DNA from: CAZTWC01 sp964617105 [NCBI: uncultured Myxococcia bacterium]
Lineage (GTDB): Bacteria > CAZTWC01
Length of the DNA: 6,169 nt
Direction: 5' to 3'
NCBI GenBank assembly: GCA_964617105.1
Contig: CAZTWC010000233.1
Location: 1-6,169 of the forward strand
Of the stretch, positions 1 through 5,801 are shown piece by piece. The position numbers were made by a program, and so were the translations under genes. The notes beneath the pieces are model-generated. The model searched no databases, had not been told where the DNA came from, and saw only the letters and a list, made by a program, of their open reading frames with translations. Positions within the stretch are counted from its first letter, which is position 1. Each line of letters opens with the position of its first letter.

Positions 1-269
1 GCCAGAGCCTGGGTGTTGGAGCAGTCACCCTGGGTAACCGCTACTAACTGGGGAATTTTTTCTGTAATGATGGTGGCGTATATACCTTTAATCCAGGTAC
101 AGACAGTGGCTGAAAAGCCTTGATGTTCAGCCATTTCCACCCGTTCACAACTACCAGGCGACTTAATAAACAAGTTGTTCAAATCCAGTGCTTTTTTGCC
201 GGCAGCAAAGATAACTTCCACCGGAATGGTGGTGGTCAAACCGACTCTGTTATCGTCTTTATCCGCCAT
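1..269 (-). CDS. 2-hydroxyacyl-CoA dehydratase family protein (HgdB-like), N-terminal part
   Basis: The visible 89 codons begin at ATG 269-267 and run off the left edge. The product starts MADKDDNRVGLTTTIPVEVI and continues with an AAGKKALDLNNLFI segment, then TVCTWIKGIYAT and VAVTQGDCSNTQAL. The order TTTIPVE, DLNN(I/L)F, C-WIKG, QGDCSNT is what I associate with the 2-hydroxyacyl-CoA dehydratase (HgdB/HgdC-type subunit) family, whose members bind an iron-sulfur cluster through cysteines and are common in strict anaerobes. Three cysteines are visible (SPGSC, TVC, GDC); I cannot assign which are cluster ligands. The start is supported by the family-typical short lead before GLTTT and by purine-rich AGGGG/AAAGG stretches just upstream. 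It is transcribed divergently from the operon at 511, and the intergenic palindrome at 303-322 lies about 34 bp before its start. Whether it is a true dehydratase or one of the uncharacterised homologues cannot be decided from this fragment. Confidence 0.8.
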   Translation of the reverse strand, partial: MADKDDNRVGLTTTIPVEVIFAAGKKALDLNNLFIKSPGSCERVEMAEHQGFSATVCTWIKGIYATIITEKIPQLVAVTQGDCSNTQAL

Positions 270-302
270 AGCCTTTAATTACCCCTAAACGTTAAGGTTA
301 CC

Positions 303-322
303 TGAAACTACCGGTAGTTTCA
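303..322. promoter_or_regulatory. Perfect 20-bp palindrome, candidate operator or leader hairpin
   Basis: TGAAACTACCGGTAGTTTCA is identical to its own reverse complement over all 20 bases. It lies in the divergent intergenic region, 33 bp upstream of the dehydratase-family start. On the minus strand a TAATAT sequence (positions 333-328) ends five bases before it, so the dyad would cover the transcription start if that is the -10 box; no convincing -35 was seen. A perfect dyad with no loop suits a homodimeric regulator better than a terminator, and no T-run follows in either direction. In RNA it could also fold as an 8-bp stem with a CCGG loop. Confidence 0.5.
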
Positions 323-413
323 AGCAAATATTACCAAGAGCAGTAACCCCAGTAATGGTGACAATTATTAATTTTCAGGATATTGATTTTGTTTCTGGTA
401 AGGGATAAAAAAT

Positions 414-441
414 TTGACAAACCAGCAACCTATAATAATAT
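414..441 (+). promoter_or_regulatory. Sigma-70-type promoter for the secreted protein / TPR / RodZ-like operon
   Basis: A consensus TTGACA at 414-419 is followed after 16 bp by TAATAT at 436-441, in an AT-rich stretch upstream of the first gene of the rightward operon. The predicted transcription start is near 448, giving an untranslated leader of about 60 bases before the ATG at 511. A consensus TATAAT at 431-436 overlaps this region but is only 11 bp from the -35 box. No other promoter was seen within the operon, consistent with co-transcription of the three genes. Confidence 0.65.
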
Positions 442-496
442 GTAATCTGTTTTATGATGCCTTAAAGATATTATACGAGATGGAGAAAATCCTTCT

Positions 497-505
497 TAAG
501 GAGGT
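497..505 (+). promoter_or_regulatory. Strong Shine-Dalgarno site for the first operon gene
   Basis: TAAGGAGGT is close to a full anti-SD complement and lies 5 bases before the ATG at 511, which fixes this start. TCCTT at 490-494 can pair with AAGGA at 498-502 across a three-base CTT loop, so a small hairpin could partly cover the site. The stem is short and its regulatory meaning is doubtful. Confidence 0.75.
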
Positions 506-510
506 CCTAT

Positions 511-1140
511 ATGTCAAGAACTATACTGCCCAAATTTACCTTGATTATCTCCTTGTTTGCAATGGTGCTTTTCTGGAACGCCTTACCTTGCCGTGCCGTA
601 GAGATATATTTTAACAAGGTGAAGATTACCGGTTTGAAAGACCAGCAGTTTAAAAATTGCGGTCTTAAATTCGATGCCAATGGAGATCTGTATATATCCG
701 CATCTCAATACAAGGTCAAGCAAGTAGGAGAGGGCGAAGATATCCAACCGGAAAAAGAGATTACCCCCCGCAAAGATAAACTGGTGACCAAGGATTATTT
801 TTTGGTATTTCAACAAACAGCCCGTAATGCTACTGGTTACAACCTGACCTTGTTGATCAATAAAAAACTGGTGAGATCTATTTTAAATCGCGAAACGCAG
901 GTGGTTATTCCGGTAACCGATTATTTGAGAAAGGGAAAAAATACTCTTACGGTAAAAGCGGTCAAGAAAAACTATTCCAAGGCTATGAAAAAGGATAAAA
1001 CCAGTGTGATTAATCTTATCCTGGGAATGGGCAAGAGTAAAAACCAGCAGTTGATGATCGAAAAACCTCTGGTGGAGTATAAGCGCCGCGCTAATGAAAC
1101 TAAAAACTATAAAAATGATTTTATTTTTCAGGCTAAGTGA
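511..1140 (+). CDS. Unrecognised secreted or periplasmic protein with signal peptide
   Basis: This 209-residue protein starts at an ATG behind a very strong ribosome-binding site. Residues 1-29 look like a Sec signal peptide: basic Arg3 and Lys8, a hydrophobic core (FTLIISLFAMVLFW), and a likely cleavage after the CRA before VEIYF. The mature part opens with IYFNKVKITGLKDQQFKNCG, followed by a DANGDLYISA stretch. It alternates hydrophobic and polar residues in a way that suggests beta strands, and is lysine-rich towards the C-terminus. One cysteine remains in the mature chain. I do not recognise the family and assign no activity. It is the first gene of a three-gene operon, its stop overlapping the GTG start of the lipoprotein gene by three bases. 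That context suggests a periplasmic partner of an envelope, pilus or cell-shape process. The middle of the protein could be a carbohydrate-binding or immunoglobulin-like fold, but this is a guess. Confidence 0.85.
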   Translation: MSRTILPKFTLIISLFAMVLFWNALPCRAVEIYFNKVKITGLKDQQFKNCGLKFDANGDLYISASQYKVKQVGEGEDIQPEKEITPRKDKLVTKDYFLVFQQTARNATGYNLTLLINKKLVRSILNRETQVVIPVTDYLRKGKNTLTVKAVKKNYSKAMKKDKTSVINLILGMGKSKNQQLMIEKPLVEYKRRANETKNYKNDFIFQAK

Positions 1141-1955
1141 TAGTGTCCATTAAAATTATTACATACCGGTTAATTTTTATTACTCTTTTGGCCTTTCTAA
1201 CAATTTATTCCTGTGCACCCACTCTTAGTAAAGAAAAAATAGCCAAAGCCAATTACTATTATGATTTGGGCCTCTCCCATTTTAATAACGGCGAATTTGA
1301 AAAGGCTCTGGTAAATTACAAACGAGCCCGGGAAATAAACCCGGACTTTCATAGCTTACACTTTGCCATGGGACTTCTCTTTCATCAAATCAACAAACTC
1401 TCCTTAGCAGAGAAACACTACCAGAAGTCTTTAGATTTGAGCAAAGATCAACCCCAGGTAATCAACAATATGGGTATTTTATACATGGACCAAAAACGGT
1501 TTAAAAAGGCTATTACCATGTTTAAAAAGGCGCTCTCTTATTCCAGTTATTCTACTCCCGCTTTTGCTGAAGCTAATTTGGGCTGGGCTCTTTTTATCAC
1601 CAATAGCAAGATTGAAGGACTAAAACATTTGAAATTGGCGGTTGATTTGAATCCCCGCCTTTGCCTGGGACACAGGTTGCTGGGATTGGCTTTTATTAAG
1701 GAGAAAAAATTTGCAGAAGCGGAAAAAAAATTTCGAAAATATAGCCTGCTTTGTCCATCGGCAGACGCTGATTTCAGGTTGGGACAATTATACCAAAAAA
1801 AAGAGCAAAAATGGGCCGGCCAGGATGATAAAAAGGCGATGATGCATTTTGAGAAATGCTATAAACAACTGCCTTTAAGTGAAATAGGTAATAGATGCCA
1901 ACAAATTTTATTAAAATATCGAGAGGGAAAAGGGGAGAACAATGGAACTAAGTGA
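1137..1955 (+). CDS. TPR-repeat lipoprotein, PilF/Tgl-like
   Basis: This 272-residue protein starts at GTG 1137, overlapping the previous stop (GTGA); a second in-frame GTG at 1143 is an alternative, and only a weak AGG lies upstream. Residues 1-25 form a lipoprotein signal peptide with hydrophobic core YRLIFITLLAFLTI and a lipobox-like IYSC, giving Cys26 as the lipidated residue. Ala follows the Cys, which favours outer-membrane sorting by the E. coli rule. From about residue 37 the chain is a series of tetratricopeptide repeats, roughly 37-70, 71-104, 105-138, 143-176, 177-210 and a degenerate one to about 250, with typical LG..., A...Y/F..AL and NP motifs. PilF/PilW and Myxococcus Tgl are TPR lipoproteins that help assemble the type IV pilus secretin, and PilF genes often lie beside rodZ, as here. 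No pilus genes are visible, so the pilus role is inference; a generic TPR scaffold lipoprotein is the alternative. Confidence 0.85.
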   Translation: MIVSIKIITYRLIFITLLAFLTIYSCAPTLSKEKIAKANYYYDLGLSHFNNGEFEKALVNYKRAREINPDFHSLHFAMGLLFHQINKLSLAEKHYQKSLDLSKDQPQVINNMGILYMDQKRFKKAITMFKKALSYSSYSTPAFAEANLGWALFITNSKIEGLKHLKLAVDLNPRLCLGHRLLGLAFIKEKKFAEAEKKFRKYSLLCPSADADFRLGQLYQKKEQKWAGQDDKKAMMHFEKCYKQLPLSEIGNRCQQILLKYREGKGENNGTK

Positions 1956-2343
1956 GAGCAATGGTATGGAGACAAAATTGGGCGTTCTCATCAAAGAGAG
2001 GCGGCAAGAGCAGGGGATTGAGTTAAATACTATTTCCAGGCTGACTAAAATACCAGAAAAAACCTTACGGGCTATGGAAGATGATGATGCCACTTTGCTT
2101 CCGGCTAGCGTATATGTGCGTGGATTTTTACGGCAATATTCACAGATAGTAGGTTTGAATCCCCAGGAGATGGTAGAGTTATATCGCAGTCAGAATTATT
2201 CCCACAACGATGACGAAGAGTTTTGGGCCCAGGAAAATCAAAAACTCAAAACTCGTTCTCTAATGTTGGCATTGGGTTTTATGGCAATTTGTAGCGGAGT
2301 GGGGGCTGTATTTGCCACCAGTTATTTTGTTTTAGCCGGTTAA
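1942..2343 (+). CDS. RodZ-like membrane HTH protein lacking the periplasmic domain
   Basis: The start ATG 1942 overlaps the lipoprotein gene by 14 bp and has AGGGGAG four bases upstream; an in-frame ATG at 1966 (Met9) is the alternative. Residues 10-80 form an HTH_25-type domain: LGVLIKERRQEQGIELNTIS, then a KIPEKTLRAMEDDD helix and the signature LPASVYVRGFLRQYSQIVGL. In RodZ this cytoplasmic domain contacts MreB and links the actin-like cytoskeleton to the cell-wall machinery; related domains occur in other membrane-anchored regulators. After an acidic, polar linker (about 83-105) a single hydrophobic segment (SLMLALGFMAICSGVGAVFA...) fills residues 106-133, and the protein ends there. Typical RodZ proteins continue into a long linker and a periplasmic DUF4115-type domain, which is absent. 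The stop is TAA 2341-2343, and DNA beyond it is used by alaS on the other strand, so no lost C-terminus lies downstream in this window. The neighbouring PilF-like gene supports the RodZ relationship. Confidence 0.85.
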   Translation: MELSESNGMETKLGVLIKERRQEQGIELNTISRLTKIPEKTLRAMEDDDATLLPASVYVRGFLRQYSQIVGLNPQEMVELYRSQNYSHNDDEEFWAQENQKLKTRSLMLALGFMAICSGVGAVFATSYFVLAG

Positions 2344-2344
2344 T

Positions 2345-5062
2345 TTAGGGCTCCTTTAACATCTCTTTAATAATCTTTTCCGCCTCTTTTAGAGCTCCAG
2401 GTAATCCTGGGATATCTTTTCCGCCCCCTTTGGCAAAATCGGGCCGGCCACCGCCACCACCTTTGAGTAATTGACTGATCTTTTTCACCATTTGTCCGGC
2501 GTGGATTTTTTCCAACCCTTTGGAGCGAAATCCCAGTAAAAAGATTTTGCCCTTTTCTTGGTCCACTGCGGCCAGTAATCCAGCGGTATTATCCCGGCTG
2601 CGCAGATTATCGGCGATTTCGCCTAACTGGTTTGGCTTATAATCACCCAGATTTTGAATGATTACTCGAATAGATGAATCCACCAGGGAGGCCTGCGCCA
2701 AGAGCGTATTGGGTAGAGTTTTGATATCTTTTTGAGAGGTCTGGGTTCTCTTTTTTTTCATCTCTTTAATCTGGGCTTGTATTTTTTCGATCCTCTCGGG
2801 CACCATTTCCAAAGGAACTCCCAGGCGGGTGGCACTCTGTTTGAGTATTTTTCGCCAATTCAGGGCGTGTTGTACTGCTTTGGGGCCGGTAACTGCTTCC
2901 ACTCTCCTGACTCCAGCCTCGCAAGCAGATTCGGACACTATGGCAAAAAAACCGATTTCCCCAGTAGCCCGCACATGGGTTCCACCGCATAATTCACGGG
3001 AAAAACCACCCACATCCACCACCCGGACCCATTGTCCGTATTTTTCCCCAAACAGGGCAGTAACCCCGCTTTTTAATGCTTCTTGTTTCTCCATTACCGC
3101 GATGTTCAAGCCAATATTTTCTCTGATACTTTGATTTACCAGAAGTTCGATTTTTTCCAATTCTTCATCAGTGATTGAATTGCGATGGGAAACATCAAAA
3201 CGTAGCCGGTTTTCGTCTACCACAGAACCGTGTTGGTCCGCATTTTCGCCTAGCACCTTTTTCATAGCCCAGTGCATCAGGTGAGTGGCGGTATGGTTGG
3301 CCATGATGGCCAGACGTCTCTCCATATCCACCTTCATAGATACCTGGGCAGGCAATTCAGTTCGATTTCCTTTGGCCAGGAAACCGAGATGAAGATAAAC
3401 ATCACCAGTTTTGATGGTGTTGTTCACCTTAAAGTCAAAATTATCGCCAGTTATGTGACCCTGGTCGCCTACCTGTCCACCGGACTCAGCATAAAAAGGG
3501 GTGGTGTCAGTAACCATTGCCAGGCTTAGTTTTGGATTGGCTTCAGCCACGGTAGTGTCGATAATCTTGAGGATTTTTCCTTGTCCGTCTATGGCCGCAG
3601 CAACATCAGGAGCACCTTTGTCGCCATCCTTTACCCGTTGTTCCCAGTACCCGTGGAATAAGGTGGCCGGCAATCCTTCCACCCTGTTGGGATCAACTAT
3701 TTGCTCCTCTTTTTCCCCTTTGGAACTCTCCCGGTGTTCAGATTCTGCTTTTTGCCAGGTTTCATTGTCCACCTGCAGCCCTTTTTCCCGGGCCATAAGG
3801 TCGATTAGATCGCGAGGAAAACCGTCTTGATGGTAGAGTCGATAGGCAATATGTCCATCAATAATATCTTTCTTCTCTTTTTGAAGATTATCTGTCACCA
3901 GGGTAAATCTTTCGATACCCCGGTGGATGGTTTTGGCGAACAGTTCCTCTTCAAAATCAAAGGTTTGGCAAATCACCTCTTCCCGGCGTTTAATCTCTGG
4001 AAAAGTTTCAGAGAATATATCCATCACCGCTGGCATCAACCGGGATAAAATCGGTTCCTGGAGTTCAAGAGTTTGGCGACTGAAGCGGCAGGCCCGGCGC
4101 AGCAGCCGGCGTAGCACGTATCCGCGTCCAACTTTGCCGGGCAGTGCTCCATCTGCTATGGCCACTGCCAAAGCCCGTACATGGTCAGCAATTACCCTGA
4201 AAGCCACATCAACCTTTTTATGGTTTCCGTATTGATGTCCGCTTATATCTTCTAATATTTTAATAATCGGGGTAAACAGGTCGGTATCGTAGTTGGACTG
4301 GTAATTTTGCATCACTGCTACCAGCCTTTCCAATCCCATACCGGTATCTACATGTTTGTTGGGAAGATCCTTCAGAGAGCCGCCCTGGAGCCGGTTGAAT
4401 TGAATAAAAACCAGGTTCCAAATTTCGATATAGCGGCTGCAGTCACCATTGACCCGGCATACGTGTCCAGGTATATGGCCAAGTTCACACATCTCTGGGC
4501 CCTGGTCGAAATGGATCTCTGAACAGGGGCCGCAAGGACCGGTTTCTCCCATCTCCCAGAAATTATCTTTTCTACTGCAACGCAGCATTCTTTCGGCCGG
4601 GAGATCAGATATTTCAAGCCATAAATTCTCTGCTTCCAAATCTGGGCCCAGATCCATTTGGTCGTCACCGCCAAAAACCGTGGTCCACAGTTTTTCAGTA
4701 GGAAGTTGGCAGACATTGGCCAGATAATCCCAGGCCCATCTTATGGCATCTTCTTTAAAATAGTCGCCAAAAGACCAGTTGCCCAGCATCTCGAAAAAAG
4801 TGTGGTGATAGGTGTCTTGTCCAACTTCCTCCAGATCGTTGTGCTTGCCGGAAACCCGCAGGCATTTTTGGGTATCAGCCACCCTGGAGCAGTCATAGGT
4901 GCCGGTACCTAGAAAGATATCTTTAAATTGGTTCATCCCGGCGTTGGTAAATAGCAGGGTAGGGTCGCCCTGGGGAATAATGGGCGCGGACTCTATAATC
5001 CGGTGACCCTGGTTTTCAAAATATTGGAAAAACGAGTTGCGAATCTGTTTGGCGGTTTTCAT
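2345..5062 (-). CDS. alaS: Alanine--tRNA ligase (AlaRS)
   Basis: A complete class II synthetase of 905 residues that charges tRNA-Ala in the cytoplasm. It begins MKTAKQIRNSFFQYFENQGH, the family N-terminus. The aminoacylation core shows the conserved segment from DPTLLFTNAGMNQFK (33-47), GPCGPCSEIH (176-184) and the motif 3 segment DTGMGLERL (239-247). The editing domain shows HTATH (590-594) and LCGGTHV (691-697), supplying the zinc-type His and Cys ligands that clear Ser/Gly-tRNA-Ala. A C-terminal DHHA1-type domain ends with the glycine-rich GGGGGRPDFAKGGG (868-881). Length is slightly above the usual 870-880 residues. A CELGHIPGHVCRVNGDC insertion (192-208) carries three Cys and two His and could bind a metal. 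The start at 5062 is chosen because AGGAG lies 5 bases upstream and homologues begin here. An in-frame extension to 5248 exists but would add 62 non-homologous residues encoded by leader, promoter and repeat DNA. It converges on the RodZ-like gene with a 1-bp gap. Confidence 0.98.
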   Translation of the reverse strand: MKTAKQIRNSFFQYFENQGHRIIESAPIIPQGDPTLLFTNAGMNQFKDIFLGTGTYDCSRVADTQKCLRVSGKHNDLEEVGQDTYHHTFFEMLGNWSFGDYFKEDAIRWAWDYLANVCQLPTEKLWTTVFGGDDQMDLGPDLEAENLWLEISDLPAERMLRCSRKDNFWEMGETGPCGPCSEIHFDQGPEMCELGHIPGHVCRVNGDCSRYIEIWNLVFIQFNRLQGGSLKDLPNKHVDTGMGLERLVAVMQNYQSNYDTDLFTPIIKILEDISGHQYGNHKKVDVAFRVIADHVRALAVAIADGALPGKVGRGYVLRRLLRRACRFSRQTLELQEPILSRLMPAVMDIFSETFPEIKRREEVICQTFDFEEELFAKTIHRGIERFTLVTDNLQKEKKDIIDGHIAYRLYHQDGFPRDLIDLMAREKGLQVDNETWQKAESEHRESSKGEKEEQIVDPNRVEGLPATLFHGYWEQRVKDGDKGAPDVAAAIDGQGKILKIIDTTVAEANPKLSLAMVTDTTPFYAESGGQVGDQGHITGDNFDFKVNNTIKTGDVYLHLGFLAKGNRTELPAQVSMKVDMERRLAIMANHTATHLMHWAMKKVLGENADQHGSVVDENRLRFDVSHRNSITDEELEKIELLVNQSIRENIGLNIAVMEKQEALKSGVTALFGEKYGQWVRVVDVGGFSRELCGGTHVRATGEIGFFAIVSESACEAGVRRVEAVTGPKAVQHALNWRKILKQSATRLGVPLEMVPERIEKIQAQIKEMKKKRTQTSQKDIKTLPNTLLAQASLVDSSIRVIIQNLGDYKPNQLGEIADNLRSRDNTAGLLAAVDQEKGKIFLLGFRSKGLEKIHAGQMVKKISQLLKGGGGGRPDFAKGGGKDIPGLPGALKEAEKIIKEMLKEP

Positions 5063-5067
5063 GTAGG

Positions 5068-5072
5068 CTCCT
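5068..5072 (-). promoter_or_regulatory. Ribosome-binding site that decides the alaS start
   Basis: On the minus strand AGGAG lies 5 bases before ATG 5062-5060. This favours the 905-residue start over the longer open frame that begins at 5248. Confidence 0.8.
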
Positions 5073-5078
5073 GGTAAA

Positions 5079-5094
5079 CCAATTAACAAATTGG
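5079..5094 (-). promoter_or_regulatory. Small hairpin in the alaS leader
   Basis: CCAATT and AATTGG form a 6-bp stem around a four-base loop in the predicted 5' leader, ending 6 bases before the AGGAG. With the promoter called at 5100-5127 it would lie at or very near the 5' end of the mRNA and could protect it from decay or affect initiation. The stem is AT-rich and may be incidental; no T-box features (specifier loop, antiterminator, T-run) are present. Confidence 0.35.
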
Positions 5095-5099
5095 ACTGT

Positions 5100-5127
5100 A
5101 TTTTAGCAGAAAAATTGAATTTACCAA
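5100..5127 (-). promoter_or_regulatory. Likely alaS promoter (extended -10)
   Basis: Reading on the minus strand, TTGGTA (5127-5122) is followed after 16 bp by TAAAAT (5105-5100), with a TG one base upstream of the -10 box, the extended -10 arrangement. The predicted transcription start is near 5093, leaving a leader of about 30 bases. It lies downstream, in alaS orientation, of the whole repeat cluster, so the gene can be transcribed independently of the DNA at 5230-5880. Confidence 0.55.
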
Positions 5128-5229
5128 AGGGGAAATTGATGATGAGCATTTCGACATGTGGCAAATTTCGTTCACGAGGCCAACCCGGGTGCACTGGTTC
5201 TCCGCTGCAGGCTTCGCTCCGCCCCAGGT
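5128..5229. other. GC-rich spacer abutting the nested palindrome, no gene seen
   Basis: Positions about 5172-5228 are clearly richer in G+C than the AT-rich DNA on both sides and abut the left arm of the palindrome at 5230. The block holds CTCCGC twice (5200-5205 and 5217-5222) around a CTGCAGG / CTTCG segment. CCAGG-TT at 5224-5230 has a partner AACCTGG at 5390-5396, so it may be the outer edge of the repeat element. In the minus-strand frame of alaS it is open, but the encoded peptide looks like translated non-coding DNA. Confidence 0.35.
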
Positions 5230-5374
5230 TTGTCATTTTAGGATCCAAGCATTTGCCATTAAAAACGTTAAGAATTTCAAACCTGTTTGAGGGCTTGCCC
5301 GAGTTTTTGAAATTTAGATTTTAATGGCAAATGCGCCCAACGGAAGTGCCCTTGGGGTGCGCCTAAAATGACAA
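5230..5374. repeat. 145-bp nested palindromic element (MITE/REP-like)
   Basis: Three concentric perfect inverted repeats share one centre near 5295. The outer arms are TTGTCATTTTAGG (5230-5242) and its complement (5362-5374), 13 bp. The middle arms are GCATTTGCCATTAAAA (5249-5264) and its complement (5319-5334), 16 bp. The inner arms are AATTTCAAA (5273-5281) and TTTGAAATT (5306-5314), 9 bp. At the centre GGGC-TT-GCCC (5291-5300) is itself a dyad flanked by GA/GA. The right side carries an extra hairpin between the middle and outer arms (GCGCCCAA at 5333-5340 with TTGGGGTGCGC at 5352-5362). No protein-coding frame explains it, and the tiers are far too long to be chance. It could be a miniature inverted-repeat element, a REP-type sequence mobilised by a HUH enzyme, or a structured RNA. 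No clear target-site duplication was seen outside the outer arms. Confidence 0.8.
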
Positions 5375-5430
5375 TGACTGAGGGGCATGAACCTGGTTAA
5401 TCGTCGGGCTACTGATCGCTAATTTCATTT

Positions 5431-5537
5431 AATAGTTGCTATCACCCCATTTAAATGGCCGCAACCAGGGAACCACCGCCTGGAAAGTAATGCAAATCGC
5501 TAAACTAGTCAAGATTGGATGGGGTGAAGCAACTATT
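5431..5537. repeat. 107-bp element bounded by 19-20 bp inverted repeats
   Basis: AATAGTTGCTATCACCCCAT (5431-5450) is matched in inverted orientation by ATGGGGTGAAGCAACTATT (5519-5537), differing only at one T-for-bulge position. Between the arms lie a 12-bp palindrome CCATTTAAATGG (5447-5458, overlapping the left arm) and a small CCAGG/CCTGG hairpin (5465-5469 with 5479-5483). The interior shows no convincing gene: the longest plus-strand open stretch (5436-5573) is 46 codons. It could be a miniature inverted-repeat element or the pairing ends of a small structured RNA. Flanking target duplications were not found. Confidence 0.65.
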
Positions 5538-5626
5538 GACTACTCTTGGGGTTCTGAACGTCGATTGGCTCGATGAGAGGCTTTGCTTGAAATTATTCCA
5601 GTTCAAGTCTAGATTACTATAAATTG

Positions 5627-5794
5627 TGACAACATTGAGGAAGATAAATTATCTTGGCCAAATATGGCAGATATTTGGTCGATTATTATGACAACATTGG
5701 CATAGATAACTTATCTTAACCAAATAAGGCAGATATTTGCCCGATTACTGTGACAACATTGGCATAGATAACTTATCTTGGCCAAATATGGCAG
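5627..5794. repeat. Three tandem 62-bp repeats with internal dyads
   Basis: Units start with TGACAACATTG at 5627, 5689 and 5751, exactly 62 bp apart. Units 1 and 2 match at 50 of 62 positions. Unit 3 is cut after 44 bp, where GCAG is followed by TTTTTT instead of ATATTTG; it differs from unit 2 at 3 positions and from unit 1 at 5. Each unit holds AGATAA-N-TTATCT. Full units also hold CCAAATAT, GGCAG, ATATTTGG, which is a perfect 8-bp stem in unit 1 and weakened in unit 2. A fragment resembling a unit end (GATTACT) precedes unit 1 at 5612-5618. There are no variable spacers, so it is not a CRISPR array. The last unit's GCCA-AATA-TGGC followed by AG and six T could act as a weak terminator. It may be a binding-site array, a relic of slippage, or a set of HUH-enzyme substrates. 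Confidence 0.9.
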
Positions 5795-5801
5795 TTTTTT
5801 C

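Noticed and set aside
431-436. Consensus TATAAT as the -10 box of the operon promoter
   Set aside because: It is only 11 bp from TTGACA; the overlapping TAATAT at 436-441 gives a workable 16-bp spacing.
414-614. A 66-codon plus-strand open frame starting in the operon promoter
   Set aside because: It starts inside the TTGACA box, overlaps the real gene at 511 in another frame and has no ribosome-binding site.
2732-4912. Numerous open frames opposite or out of frame with alaS
   Set aside because: They are shadows of the alaS coding frame; none has a credible start site or recognisable product.
5063-5099. T-box riboswitch in the alaS leader
   Set aside because: The leader is only about 30 bases and contains one small hairpin, with no specifier loop, T-box consensus or terminator.
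5172-5229. tRNA or rRNA fragment in the GC-rich block
   Set aside because: No cloverleaf, TTCGA-type T-loop arrangement or rRNA-like conserved stretch could be made out.
5063-5248. In-frame 62-residue N-terminal extension of alaS starting at 5248
   Set aside because: It is encoded by leader, promoter and repeat DNA and has no family resemblance. The start at 5062 has AGGAG at the right distance and matches the usual AlaRS N-terminus.
5436-5573. Possible decayed transposase C-terminus or small gene (plus strand, with ATG at 5490)
   Set aside because: Only 46 codons are open, there is no ribosome-binding site, and a faint resemblance to the end of IS4-type transposases (GRNQGTTAWKV) is too weak to claim. 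It also overlaps the inverted-repeat arms.
5627-5794. CRISPR array
   Set aside because: The units are contiguous 62-bp tandem copies with no constant-repeat/variable-spacer alternation, and no cas genes are visible.
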